Assembly: GCA_000613465.1 (NCBI GenBank)
Contig: BAJA01000025.1
Location: forward strand, 1-64,000
DNA from: Bacteroides nordii WAL 11050 = JCM 12987
Lineage (GTDB): Bacteria > Bacteroidota > Bacteroidia > Bacteroidales > Bacteroidaceae
Direction: 5' to 3'
Length of the DNA stretch: 64,000 bases
Position numbers and translations under genes: made by a program. Shown here one piece after another: positions 36,118 to 45,345 of this stretch. Under the pieces are notes generated by a model that was not told the DNA's origin, did not search any database, and worked only from the letters and a program-made list of their open reading frames with translations. Each line of letters begins with the position of its first letter. The stretch's first letter is position 1.

Positions 36118-38111
36118 ATGACTGCCCAAAGTAATATAACCCCTGAAAGTATTGTGAGCGACCTGCGTTATTTGCAGTTATTGTCACGTAGTTTTCCCAC
36201 TATTGCCGATGCCAGTACGGAGATAATTAATCTCGAAGCCATTCTGAATCTACCCAAAGGTACAGAACACTTCCTGACAGATATTCATGGTGAATATGAG
36301 GCTTTTCAACATGTATTGAAAAATGCATCGGGTGCAGTGAAGCGAAAAGTAAATGAGATTTTTGGTAATACCCTGCGTGAATCAGAAAAGAAAGAGATCA
36401 GTACACTGATTTATTATCCTGAAGAGAAATTGCAATTGGTCAAGCTCGTGAGAAGGACCTTGACGACTGGTATTTGATTACTCTTAACCAATTGGTAAAG
36501 GTATGTCAGAATGTATCTTCCAAGTATACCCGTTCTAAAGTGCGTAAGTCTTTACCTAAAGAATTTTCTTATATCATTCAGGAGTTATTGCACGAATCGA
36601 GCATTGAACCCAATAAACATGCTTATATCAATGTCATTATCAGTACTATTATATCTACCAAACGTGCCGATGATTTTATTATAGCTATGTGCAATCTGAT
36701 TCAGCGTTTGACCATCGATTCATTGCATATTGTCGGTGATATTTACGATCGTGGCCCCGGCGCACATATCATTATGGATACGTTATGTAATTATCATAAT
36801 TTTGATATCCAGTGGGGCAACCATGATATTCTCTGGATAGGAGCTGCATCTGGTAATACGAGCTGTATGGCAAATGTGATTCGTATGTCCATGCGTTATG
36901 GTAATCTGGGTACACTTGAAGATGGATATGGCATTAATCTTTTGCCACTGGCAACTTTTGCTATGGATACTTATGCCGATGACCCCTGTACTATTTTTGC
37001 ACCGAAAATGAATTTTGCTGATTCGGCATACAATGAGAAGACATTGCGTCTTATCACGCAGATGCATAAGGCCATTACAATTATACAGTTTAAGCTGGAA
37101 GCGGATATTATTAATCGTCGTCCGGAGTTTGGTATGGAGAACCGGAAGCTGCTGGAGAAGATTGATTTCGAGCGAGGCGTATTTGTCTATGAAGGTGTGG
37201 AATATGAAATGCGTGATACTAATTTCCCAACCATAGACCCCAAAGATCCATATCGCCTGACCGATGAAGAAAGAGAACTGGTAGATAAGTTGCATTATTC
37301 GTTTATGAATAGTGAGAAGTTGAAGAAACATATGCGTTGCCTGTTTACGTATGGGGGAATGTATCTGGTTTGTAATTCCAATCTTTTGTATCATGCTTCT
37401 GTTCCTCTTAATGAAGATGGCAGCTTCAAGCACGTAACCATTCATGGGAAAGAATACTGGGGTAAGAATTTGATGGATAAGATTGATCAGTTGATCCGTA
37501 CGGCCTATTTTGATGAAGATGAGGATGGTGATAAGCTCTTTGCAATGGATTACATCTGGTATATGTGGTGTGGCCCTGATGCTCCTTCGTTCGATAAAGA
37601 TAAGATGGCTACTTTTGAACGTTATTTTATAGCTGACAAAAAGCTGCATAAGGAAAAGAAAGGGTATTACTATACTTTGCGTGATAATGAGAAGATATGT
37701 AACCAGATACTTGAAGAATTTGGTGTGACAGGCGTGCATACACATATCATTAACGGACACGTGCCGGTGAAAACCATTAAAGGTGAACAACCAATGAAAG
37801 CCGGAGGAAAGTTACTTGTGATTGATGGAGGCTTTTCAAAAGCCTATCAGCCGGAGACCGGTATTGCCGGATATACATTGGTATATCACTCTCATGGTTT
37901 ACAGCTGGTGCAGCACGAACCTTTTCAGTCTACGCAAAAAGCCATAGAAGAAGGGCAGGATATCAAATCGACCACTTTTGTCATTGAATTCAATTCTCAG
38001 CGTATGATGGTAAAAGATACGGATAAAGGGAAAGAATTGGTTACACAGATTCAGGATCTGAAAAAACTACTGGTGGCGTATAGGACGGGGTTGATTAAGG
38101 AAAAGCAATAA
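36118..38111 (+). CDS. fbp: Class III fructose-1,6-bisphosphatase, frameshifted
   Basis: The two frames together give a class III Fbp of about 664 aa, the usual length in Bacteroides and Bacillus. The metallophosphatase-like core shows DIHGEYEAF, GDIYDRGPGAHIIMDTL, WGNHDILWIGAASGN, NGHVPVK and VIDGGFSKAYQ. It turns fructose-1,6-bisphosphate into fructose-6-phosphate in gluconeogenesis. The frame breaks at 36441-36444 (GTCAAGCTC); one extra A after AA gives ...LQLVKAREKDLDDWYLITLNQ. The total is one base short of a multiple of three. A missed base in the sequence is more likely than loss of this gene. Confidence 0.92.
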
Positions 38112-38112
38112 T

Positions 38113-38196
38113 AGAAGGGAGAAGGGAGAATGGAGAGGGGAGAAGTAGGCTGCGCTATCACGCTGCATAGTACTTCTCCCCTCTCCATTCTCCCTT
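38113..38196. repeat. Intergenic element with GGGAGAA arms and conserved core
   Basis: Left arm: tandem GGGAGAA/GGAGAGG units. Core: GGCTGCGCTATCACGCTGCATAGT, the inverse of the core in the other elements. Right arm: ACTTCTCCCCTCTCC units, inverse of the left. It separates the convergent fbp and LA_2272-repeat genes and could act as a terminator. Confidence 0.7.
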
Positions 38197-39346
38197 AAAA
38201 CAATACGATTCCTGCTTCTGCAATCACCCCTTTGTCATATGTGATGTCTTTATTGTAGTAGCGGCTACCACCATAACCACCGGAGGCAAATATGCCGAAC
38301 TTCTTTGTGATCTGATATTCTAAATTTAAACGGGCCTGTAGTCCGTAGAGGCGTGCCGGAATACCGTAATCTTTGTTTTTGAATGTCTCAATGTGTTGAT
38401 ATCCCAAGTCACCACTAATTGTCAGGTCTTTGCAGAGAGGTAGCCAAATACCACCCCGATAGAATAATGTTGCAGAGAATTTATCACTGAAATCTAAATA
38501 ATGCGTACCGGCACCTATAATGGTATAAAAAAGTTTATTTTTGAATCGGGCACCTATGTTGATTTTCGTTGCGTTACCTCCAAAGATCATCATTTGTACT
38601 TTTGTGTCCGGATTGGCATTGACAAGCCCCAATTGGAACCCTTTCATCTCGTTTTTATAGTAATTCACTAATCCAATCTGTACCCCTTTGGCTTTTGTTG
38701 CATAATTGCCCAGTCCAATCTGTGCCCCATTCATTCGCGATGCCACTATGTTGGCAAACCCGGATATTTGTACACCATTCAGATGTTCACCTATCACATT
38801 CAGTAAACCTCCTGCTGTTACTCCGTTGAAAGTAGCGCCTGTGATATTGGCAAGTCCTGCCAGGTGTACGCCACTTGCTCCGTCTCCCGATATATTCATA
38901 ATACCGCTTGCCATCACACCGGATGTATTGTCTCCACTGATACTCGTCATTCCGGATAGTAAGACGCCTTTCGATTGATTGCCTGCAATGTTGACAAGTC
39001 CAGTGGCAGATAATCCCACCATATTGTTTCCGTTGATGTTACTAATACCCGATAATTGTACGCCGCGCATACTTCCACCTACCATATTGGCAAGTCCGGA
39101 GAATTGTATGCCATTCATATTACCGCCAATGACGCTGCCAAATGCATTGAATCCTACTCCATTCAACCGGTTCATGGTAGAAAGGATCCCTAAATTAAAA
39201 TAGGTGGTCTGTGCACTGTCAGCTGGTTGAGTGCTGATTCCTTTCCACACAGACAAATTAATGCCTGCACTTTTGTTTTGAGCGGAGACTATGCCCGTGA
39301 CTATAAAAAGTAGTGAAAGAGGTAGACAAAATATTCTTTTATTCAT
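38195..39346 (-). CDS. Outer-membrane beta-barrel protein with LA_2272-type tandem repeats
   Basis: The 383-aa protein has a signal peptide (about 1-22). From about 45 to 240 there are some thirteen repeats of roughly 14-15 residues of the form GVQLSGIxNIxGxxMx (for example GIQFSGLANMVGGSM, GVQLSGISNINGNNM). The C-terminal part, from about 245 to 383, looks like an eight-to-ten-strand outer-membrane barrel ending in aromatic-rich strands. The repeats match the surface-repeat type named after Leptospira LA_2272. The ATG ending at 39346 begins a normal signal peptide. It sits 34 bp downstream of the sulfatase gene and is probably co-transcribed. The function is unknown. Confidence 0.78.
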   Translation of the reverse strand: MNKRIFCLPLSLLFIVTGIVSAQNKSAGINLSVWKGISTQPADSAQTTYFNLGILSTMNRLNGVGFNAFGSVIGGNMNGIQFSGLANMVGGSMRGVQLSGISNINGNNMVGLSATGLVNIAGNQSKGVLLSGMTSISGDNTSGVMASGIMNISGDGASGVHLAGLANITGATFNGVTAGGLLNVIGEHLNGVQISGFANIVASRMNGAQIGLGNYATKAKGVQIGLVNYYKNEMKGFQLGLVNANPDTKVQMMIFGGNATKINIGARFKNKLFYTIIGAGTHYLDFSDKFSATLFYRGGIWLPLCKDLTISGDLGYQHIETFKNKDYGIPARLYGLQARLNLEYQITKKFGIFASGGYGGSRYYNKDITYDKGVIAEAGIVLF

Positions 39347-39380
39347 CTGTTTATCTACTAATTTTAAGGGTGAATACATC

Positions 39381-40913
39381 TTATTTTACTTCATCCGGCC
39401 AAGGTGCCAATTGTTGAGTTTTACGTAAAATGGGGCGTTGTGCATCAACTGAACGGAGGTAGTTACTTAATTTTCCTGCCAACTGTTTCGTGATGCGTGG
39501 CTCTTTTCCTGCCAGATCCTGTTTTTCACTAATGTCATTGGCTATATTGAATAACTCCCGCTTACCAGAGTCAAAATAGTAGACCAGCTTCCAGTCTCCC
39601 GAACGAATGGCACACGTTGCCCCGATTCCTGGTCCCGAAGGTCCCCAACTGTGTGGATAATGCCAATAGATATCCCTATCCTGCACTTTGCCTTTTTCAG
39701 TAAGAAGAGGTACAAAACTGATGCCATCCCGTTGCTGTATCGTCTTATAGTCCGATATACCAGCTATTTCCAATATGGATGGAAAGAAGTCTTCGATCAT
39801 CAGGTAGTGATTACATTTACTTCCGGGTTTAATTTTACCAGGCCAGCTGACAATCATCGGTTCACGAACCCCTCCTTCATAAGCAGAGCCTTTACCACTG
39901 TTAAGTGGATAGTTCTGCACATGGAGTTGCCCTGCGCGTGTATGCGCAGCCAGTCCGCCATTGTCTGACATGAAGAGAATAACAGTATTGTCTTCCAGAT
40001 TGTTTTCTTTCAGATAGTCCATCAGGTCACCGAGGCTTTTATCCATCCCTTCTATAAGAGTAGCATAGGCAGCTTCTACCGGGGGCAATCCCTTATCGAT
40101 ATACTTCTGATAGAAACGCAGATCAGGTTGTATAGGCGTGTGTACTGCATAATGAGCCATATACAGGAAGAAGGGCTTATCACTCTTCTGTGCATTATTC
40201 AAGGCTTTTTCTGCTTCCAGTGTGAGTGCTTCGCTCAGAAATGTATCTGTACCGTGATATTTTTCCAGACCTGGTACGGCAGCCAACGGGCTTTTACCAT
40301 CGGGTTTGTTTCCAAAGTTCTCTTTACCGTAATAACTTGCAGGGGAACCTGCAGCATGTCCGGCTATATTCACTTCAAATCCCATTTTCAGCGGATCTTC
40401 ACCCGGAGTATTATTGGCTCCGAAATGAGCTTTCCCACAGTGTATAGTGTGATAACCGTTGTCTTTCAGAACTTGTGCCAGCGTGGTGACTTGAGTTGTT
40501 CTTTCTACTCCCGGTTCCTGGCAAATACCGTTTACATTCCATTCCGGATATATCATGACGGAGTCCGGTTGCTCGTGTGTTGTATTTTTGCGTAGTGTCC
40601 AACTGGTTACCCGGTGACGTGCTGCATTCATACCTGTAAACAAACTGACACGGCTTGGAGAGCTGATACTGCAAGCGTAGGCCTGCGTAAACATCATACC
40701 TTGTGTAGCTAAACGCTCCATATTGGGCGTTTCATAAATATTATTATAATGTGTACGCTGTGTCCAAAAGGGAAGAGAGGTATCCTGCCATCCCATGTCA
40801 TCCACCAGAAACATAATAATATTAGGATGTTTCTGATCCTGTTCTGCATGAACATCGCTGCTAATGCTTAACGCCGGGAGTATGGTTGCCGATAGTAATA
40901 GTTTGTTTCTCAT
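39381..40913 (-). CDS. Family S1 sulfatase, serine type
   Basis: The 510-aa protein has a signal peptide (about 1-23). The sulfatase active site reads S84-S-P-S-R88 (CSISSPSRVSLFTG), so Ser84, not Cys, is turned into formylglycine, needing an anSME-type maturase encoded elsewhere. Metal ligands appear in FLVDDMGWQD and FMSDNGG. It removes sulfate from host or dietary glycans in the periplasm or at the surface. The substrate is not determined. It is the first gene of a two-gene operon with the LA_2272-repeat protein. Confidence 0.92.
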   Translation of the reverse strand: MRNKLLLSATILPALSISSDVHAEQDQKHPNIIMFLVDDMGWQDTSLPFWTQRTHYNNIYETPNMERLATQGMMFTQAYACSISSPSRVSLFTGMNAARHRVTSWTLRKNTTHEQPDSVMIYPEWNVNGICQEPGVERTTQVTTLAQVLKDNGYHTIHCGKAHFGANNTPGEDPLKMGFEVNIAGHAAGSPASYYGKENFGNKPDGKSPLAAVPGLEKYHGTDTFLSEALTLEAEKALNNAQKSDKPFFLYMAHYAVHTPIQPDLRFYQKYIDKGLPPVEAAYATLIEGMDKSLGDLMDYLKENNLEDNTVILFMSDNGGLAAHTRAGQLHVQNYPLNSGKGSAYEGGVREPMIVSWPGKIKPGSKCNHYLMIEDFFPSILEIAGISDYKTIQQRDGISFVPLLTEKGKVQDRDIYWHYPHSWGPSGPGIGATCAIRSGDWKLVYYFDSGKRELFNIANDISEKQDLAGKEPRITKQLAGKLSNYLRSVDAQRPILRKTQQLAPWPDEVK

Positions 40914-40935
40914 AATGCTGACAATCTTAAATTAA

Positions 40936-41045
40936 GGAACGATTAGGAGATTAGGGGATTTACTATTAGACGATTTACTATTTACGATTGAAGTTACACT
41001 ATGCAAACTAATTTCAATCGTAAATAGTAAATCGTAAATAGTCAA
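40936..41045. repeat. Intergenic element with ACGATTTACTA arms
   Basis: Left arm: GATTAGGAGATTAGG then TTACTATTAGACGATTTACT. Core: GAAGTTACACTATGCAAACTA. Right arm: ATCGTAAATAGTAAATCG, inverse of the left. It lies between two co-directional minus-strand genes. Confidence 0.6.
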
Positions 41046-41058
41046 ATTGTAATTTTTT

Positions 41059-42717
41059 TTATCCTTTTGCTTCCTGATACAGGAATCTTTTGATTGATTT
41101 CTTGGGAGTTTTTTCGAACTCTTCCGGATATATTTTCATTTTTGAAATCTGGCTATATGCTGGTAACATGGCATTCAGTGCAACGCGGTTTTCTTCCATT
41201 ACGCGTTCCATATCTTCATTTTTCAAGCCATGTGCAAAAGCTTCGTCGAAGTCGGGATATACCAGACCTACCAATTTCTCATTTTGCTGTACGATGATAC
41301 TTTCCGATACGTAAGGCAGATTGTTCAACTTGTCTTCAATCTCCTCCGGATAGATATTTTGCCCGTTTGGACCTAATAGCATATTCTTACTGCGACCTTT
41401 GATCGTGATGTTTCCATCGGCATCTTCCAGAGCAAGATCACCGGTATGCAACCAGCCATCCTTATCAATTACTTGTTCGGTGGCTTCTTCATTTTTGTAA
41501 TATCCCAGCATTACATTGGGACCTTTGCAAACAATTTCTCCCGGTATATTTTCAGGATCCGATGAAAGAATTCTTACATCCATACGGGGCGCAGCTTTTC
41601 CGCATGAACCCGGTTTGAAGTATTTCCAATCCTCATAACAGATAATAGGACCACATTCTGTCATTCCATATCCCACTGTGTAAGGGAACTCGATCATCTT
41701 GAGAAATTGCTCCACTTCCTGATTGAAAGCGGCACCACCCACAATCACAGCTTCAAAGTTGCCACCAAAGGCCTGTATCATTTGTTCGCGTACTGTTGCC
41801 TTAATCTTATCATTAATAACAGGTACTTTCAGTAATAGCTTCATGGTGGGAGTTTCCAGTTTAGGCAAGATATTTTTCTTTATAATCTTTTCGATGATAA
41901 GTGGTACAGCTACTACCAGGTTGGGTTTCACCTCTGCAAATGCCTGGAAGATAATTTTGGGACTTGGCATCCGGGTAAGGAAGTAGATTTGGCAACCTAC
42001 GGAAAATTCATACAGAAATTCAAATGCCAGTCCGTACATATGCGCCATTGGCAGCATAGATACAATCTTGTCACCCGGCTTTAACGTTAGTACTTCAAAA
42101 CCGAATTTGGTATTCGACCACAGACTACGGTAGGGGAGCATTACTCCCTTTGAATAGCTTGTTGTTCCGGATGTATAGTTGATAACCGCCAGTTCTTCGG
42201 GTTGGTCTTTGTGATATTCTACATGTTCTTTACGGAAGTTCTTCGGATATTTTTTGCCGAATAGTTCGTTCAGATGTTCACGAGCGTATGTCAGTTTTTC
42301 ACTGCGTGTTACCAGCAGGGTGAAGTCTGTCATCATCAGGATACCTTCGAGTAGTGGCATTGCCGATTCGTTGAGGTTTTCCCATACCATATCGCCAACG
42401 AAAAGGAGTTTGGCTTCAGAGTGATTGACTATGTTGTGTACATTGTCTGCTTTGAATTCGTGTAGAATCGGGACGATTACTGCACCGTAGGTTAATGTAG
42501 CAAGAAAAGTGACTCCCCAGTGAGAGCTGTTTCGTCCGCAGACGGCTATCTTGTCTCCTTTTTGAATACCGCTTTCTTCAAAGATGATATGCAGCTTTTC
42601 AATCTTGCGGGCTACGTCTTTATACTGTAGGGTGGCTCCCTTATAATCTGTCAGGGCATCCAGGTCCCAATTGTTCTTGATACTATTTTCAATGTAAGCT
42701 ATAAAACTTTGTTCCAT
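41059..42717 (-). CDS. fadD: Long-chain acyl-CoA synthetase (AMP-binding)
   Basis: The 552-aa protein has the AMP-binding loop YTSGTTSYSKGVMLPY (about 180-195), the VGYGMTECGPIICYEDW region (about 340) and the hinge GWLHTGDLALEDADGNITIKGRSKNMLL (about 425). It activates fatty acids to acyl-CoA with ATP in the cytoplasm. The ATG ending at 42717 (MEQSFIAYIE) is preferred; the longer frame adds 11 residues that overlap the upstream spacer. It is probably expressed with or after the gmd-fcl pair, though a repeat element separates them. Exact chain length is unknown. Confidence 0.9.
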   Translation of the reverse strand: MEQSFIAYIENSIKNNWDLDALTDYKGATLQYKDVARKIEKLHIIFEESGIQKGDKIAVCGRNSSHWGVTFLATLTYGAVIVPILHEFKADNVHNIVNHSEAKLLFVGDMVWENLNESAMPLLEGILMMTDFTLLVTRSEKLTYAREHLNELFGKKYPKNFRKEHVEYHKDQPEELAVINYTSGTTSYSKGVMLPYRSLWSNTKFGFEVLTLKPGDKIVSMLPMAHMYGLAFEFLYEFSVGCQIYFLTRMPSPKIIFQAFAEVKPNLVVAVPLIIEKIIKKNILPKLETPTMKLLLKVPVINDKIKATVREQMIQAFGGNFEAVIVGGAAFNQEVEQFLKMIEFPYTVGYGMTECGPIICYEDWKYFKPGSCGKAAPRMDVRILSSDPENIPGEIVCKGPNVMLGYYKNEEATEQVIDKDGWLHTGDLALEDADGNITIKGRSKNMLLGPNGQNIYPEEIEDKLNNLPYVSESIIVQQNEKLVGLVYPDFDEAFAHGLKNEDMERVMEENRVALNAMLPAYSQISKMKIYPEEFEKTPKKSIKRFLYQEAKG

Positions 42718-42764
42718 TGTTTTTTGCACATTTGGTATTAAATTGTGCAAATATAACTATTATA

Positions 42765-42882
42765 ATTGAAAGTTGAGAGCTTATAGAGTTGAAAATTGAA
42801 AGTTGAAAGTTGAAAGCTGCTATACAGCATGTTAGCGCAGCTAATTTTCAACTTTCAACTTTCAATTTTTAACTTTCAACTA
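42765..42882. repeat. Intergenic element with AAAGTTG arms overlapping the fcl 3' end
   Basis: Left arm: TTGAAAGTTGAGAGC and TTGAAAATTGAAAGTTGAAAG. Core: GCTGCTATACAGCATGTTAGCGCAGCTA. Right arm: CAACTTTCAACTTTCAA, inverse of the left. The right arm contains the stop codon of fcl, so the element forms the end of that coding sequence. Confidence 0.65.
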
Positions 42883-43949
42883 TTTAAGTACCAGTCGTAC
42901 ATTTTTTGTACCCCTTCCTCTATCTCGATTTTATGATGCCATCCTAATCCGTGTAGTTTGGAAGGATCTGTTAACTTGCGCATCGTACCGTCCGGCTTGG
43001 TACTGTCAAAAGTTAGTTTACCTTTATAACCAACTGTTTCTACAATCAGTTCGGCAAGCTGGCGGATAGATATTTCTTTGCCTGTGCCAATGTTGATGTG
43101 GCAATTACGAATATCTTTGCTACCTTCTTTATAGGTATCCTTGAAATCTACATGTTCCATCACGAATACGCTGGCATCGGCCATTTCTTCACTCCATAAG
43201 AATTCGCGTAACGGTGTTCCGGTGCCCCAAAGCAATACTTCCGTATCACTGATACCATATTTTTTAAGGATGTTCAGAATATCTTCTTTTGGGCTATTAC
43301 CGTCGATTCCTTCTACCGGACGGGCATTCATATCTTTGCGTACTCCTTCCCAGTTTCCTTCTTTCAGGCAGTGTGCCAGATGTACTTTGCGTATCATGGC
43401 CGGTAATACATGACTACGTTCCAGATCGAAGTTATCATTCGGGCCATATAGATTGGTAGGCATTACAGCGATATAATTCGTTCCATATTGCAAATTGAAG
43501 CTTTCGCACATTTTCAATCCTGCAATTTTGGCGATGGCATAGGGCTCATTGGTATATTCCAACGGGGAAGTCAGCAACACCTCTTCTTTCATTGGTTGTT
43601 CAGCATCCCGCGGATAGATACAGGTACTACCTAAGAATAGTAGTTTCTTAACATGGTGACGAAAACTTTCGCCGATAACATTCTGCTGTATTTGTAGATT
43701 CTTGTAAATAAAGTCAGCGCGATAAATACTGTTGGCCATGATGCCACCCACGAATGCGGCAGCTAAAAATACATATTCCGGTTGTTCTTCATCAAAAAAG
43801 TTACGAACGGCAACACCATCCAGCAAATCGAGCTCTTTGTGTGTACGTCCTACAAGATTGGTATATCCTTTTTCTTGCAAGTTTTTCCAGATAGCAGAAC
43901 CCACAAGTCCGTGGTGTCCTGCTACATATATCTTTGCATTTTTATCCAT
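42876..43949 (-). CDS. fcl: GDP-L-fucose synthase
   Basis: The 357-aa short-chain dehydrogenase has the nucleotide loop VAGHHGLVGSAIW (about 9-21), the catalytic Tyr-Lys pair in EPYAIAKIAGL (about 137-147) and a Ser in GSTCIYP. It epimerises and reduces GDP-4-keto-6-deoxymannose to GDP-L-fucose with NADPH. It sits 5 bp downstream of gmd, forming the de novo GDP-fucose pathway, which supplies fucose for surface glycans and glycoproteins. The last codons lie inside a repeat element. Confidence 0.95.
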   Translation of the reverse strand: MDKNAKIYVAGHHGLVGSAIWKNLQEKGYTNLVGRTHKELDLLDGVAVRNFFDEEQPEYVFLAAAFVGGIMANSIYRADFIYKNLQIQQNVIGESFRHHVKKLLFLGSTCIYPRDAEQPMKEEVLLTSPLEYTNEPYAIAKIAGLKMCESFNLQYGTNYIAVMPTNLYGPNDNFDLERSHVLPAMIRKVHLAHCLKEGNWEGVRKDMNARPVEGIDGNSPKEDILNILKKYGISDTEVLLWGTGTPLREFLWSEEMADASVFVMEHVDFKDTYKEGSKDIRNCHINIGTGKEISIRQLAELIVETVGYKGKLTFDSTKPDGTMRKLTDPSKLHGLGWHHKIEIEEGVQKMYDWYLNS

Positions 43950-43954
43950 TGATC

Positions 43955-45028
43955 TTACTCCTGTTTGGTTGCAATCATCTTCTGTACTTTTCTCATATCA
44001 TGGCGTACCATGATCTTTACTAATTCGGGGAATGGAGTGGCACACGGATTCCAGCCTAATACGGTTTTAGCTTTCGTAGGATTACCCAGTAGCTGTTCCA
44101 CCTCAGCCGGACGGAAATATTTCGGATCAACTTCTACCAATACTTTTCCGGTAACGGTGTCGATGCCTTTTTCATCTATTCCTTCGCCTTCCCAACGCAG
44201 GTTGATTCCTGTTTCGGCAAAGGCAAGTGTACAGAACTCACGCACGGTGTGCATTTCTCCGGTAGCAATCACAAAGTCTTCCGGAACGTCATGTTGCAGG
44301 ATAAGCCACATGCATTCTACATAATCTTTCGCATATCCCCAGTCACGGCGTGCATCCAGGTTTCCCAAGTACAATTTGTCTTGTTCACCTTGTACAATAC
44401 GTGCTGCAGCCAGTGTTATTTTACGGGTTACGAATGTTTCTCCACGACGTTCACTCTCATGGTTAAAGAGGATGCCGTTTACGGCAAACATACCGTAACT
44501 TTCGCGGTAGTTCTTTGTAATCCAGAAGCCATATTGCTTGGCCACTGCATACGGGCTACGCGGATAGAACGGAGTTGTTTCACTCTGAGGTACTTCCTGT
44601 ACCTTGCCATAAAGCTCTGAGGTAGAAGCCTGATAAATGCGTGTTTTCTTTTCCAGTCCTAAGATGCGTACTGCTTCGAGCATACGTAGTGTGCCGATAG
44701 CATCTGCTTCCGCAGTGTATTCGGGTACATCAAAAGATACCTTCACATGGCTTTGTGCAGCTAAGTTGTATATTTCGTCGGGTTGTACCATTTGGATGAC
44801 ACGTATCAATGAACTTGAATCAGTCATGTCGGCATAATGCAGGTTGATAGTACGTTTCTGTTTCATGTCGCGCACCCATTCGTCAAAATAAAGATGTTCG
44901 ATGCGTCCGGTGTTGAAAGAAGAAGAACGACGGAGTATACCGTGTACTTCATAACCTTTTTGCAATAAAAATTCGGCAAGGAATGAACCGTCTTGCCCTG
45001 TGATCCCAGAAATAAGAGCTTTCTTCAT
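43955..45028 (-). CDS. gmd: GDP-mannose 4,6-dehydratase
   Basis: The 357-aa protein has SGITGQDGSFLAEFLL (about 8-22), GILRRSSSFNTGRIEHLY, and the Tyr-Lys pair in RSPYAVAKQYGFW (about 150-162). It oxidises and dehydrates GDP-mannose to GDP-4-keto-6-deoxymannose. It is the first gene of the gmd-fcl operon. The upstream gap holds a repeat element but no clear promoter match. Confidence 0.95.
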   Translation of the reverse strand: MKKALISGITGQDGSFLAEFLLQKGYEVHGILRRSSSFNTGRIEHLYFDEWVRDMKQKRTINLHYADMTDSSSLIRVIQMVQPDEIYNLAAQSHVKVSFDVPEYTAEADAIGTLRMLEAVRILGLEKKTRIYQASTSELYGKVQEVPQSETTPFYPRSPYAVAKQYGFWITKNYRESYGMFAVNGILFNHESERRGETFVTRKITLAAARIVQGEQDKLYLGNLDARRDWGYAKDYVECMWLILQHDVPEDFVIATGEMHTVREFCTLAFAETGINLRWEGEGIDEKGIDTVTGKVLVEVDPKYFRPAEVEQLLGNPTKAKTVLGWNPCATPFPELVKIMVRHDMRKVQKMIATKQE

Positions 45029-45044
45029 ATTATAAATAATTAAT

Positions 45045-45160
45045 TTGGTAGTTGATAGCTAGTAGTTAGAATTTGGTAGTTAGTAGTTAGAATCCCTTCG
45101 GCATAAAAATAATCAAGTTGCATAGATTCTAACTACTGACTTCTAACTTTGGCTTCTAAT
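45045..45160. repeat. Intergenic element with TAGTAGTTAGAAT arms
   Basis: Left arm: TGGTAGTTGATAGCTAGTAG and TTGGTAGTTAGTAGTTAGAA. Core: CCCTTCGGCATAAAAATAATCAAGTTGCATAG. Right arm: ATTCTAACTACTGACTTCTA, inverse of the left. It lies between the divergent gmd and DUF4143-type ATPase genes. Confidence 0.6.
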
Positions 45161-45240
45161 ATCGTTGCAATATTCGGTATTTTCTTTCGGATAAGAGCTA
45201 TATATGAGGGTGGAATTTTTTAGTTTAAACAGAAAATATT

Positions 45241-45248
45241 TATATTTG
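45241..45248 (+). promoter_or_regulatory. -7 box (TATATTTG) for the DUF4143-type ATPase gene
   Basis: TATATTTG lies 98 bp before the ATG. It sits inside a spaced inverted repeat, AATATTCGG (45169-45177) and CCGAATATT (45249-45257), which might be an operator. Confidence 0.4.
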
Positions 45249-45345
45249 CCGAATATTATTCAAGTATAAATGAAAATTATATTGTTTGATTTATAAATAT
45301 CATTTTTAATTGAATTTTTTAATTGTGATATTAATATATTCGGAT

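Noticed and set aside
36783..37790. 335-aa frame opposite fbp
   Set aside because: It is a long antisense shadow of fbp with His/Ile-rich composition and no motif.
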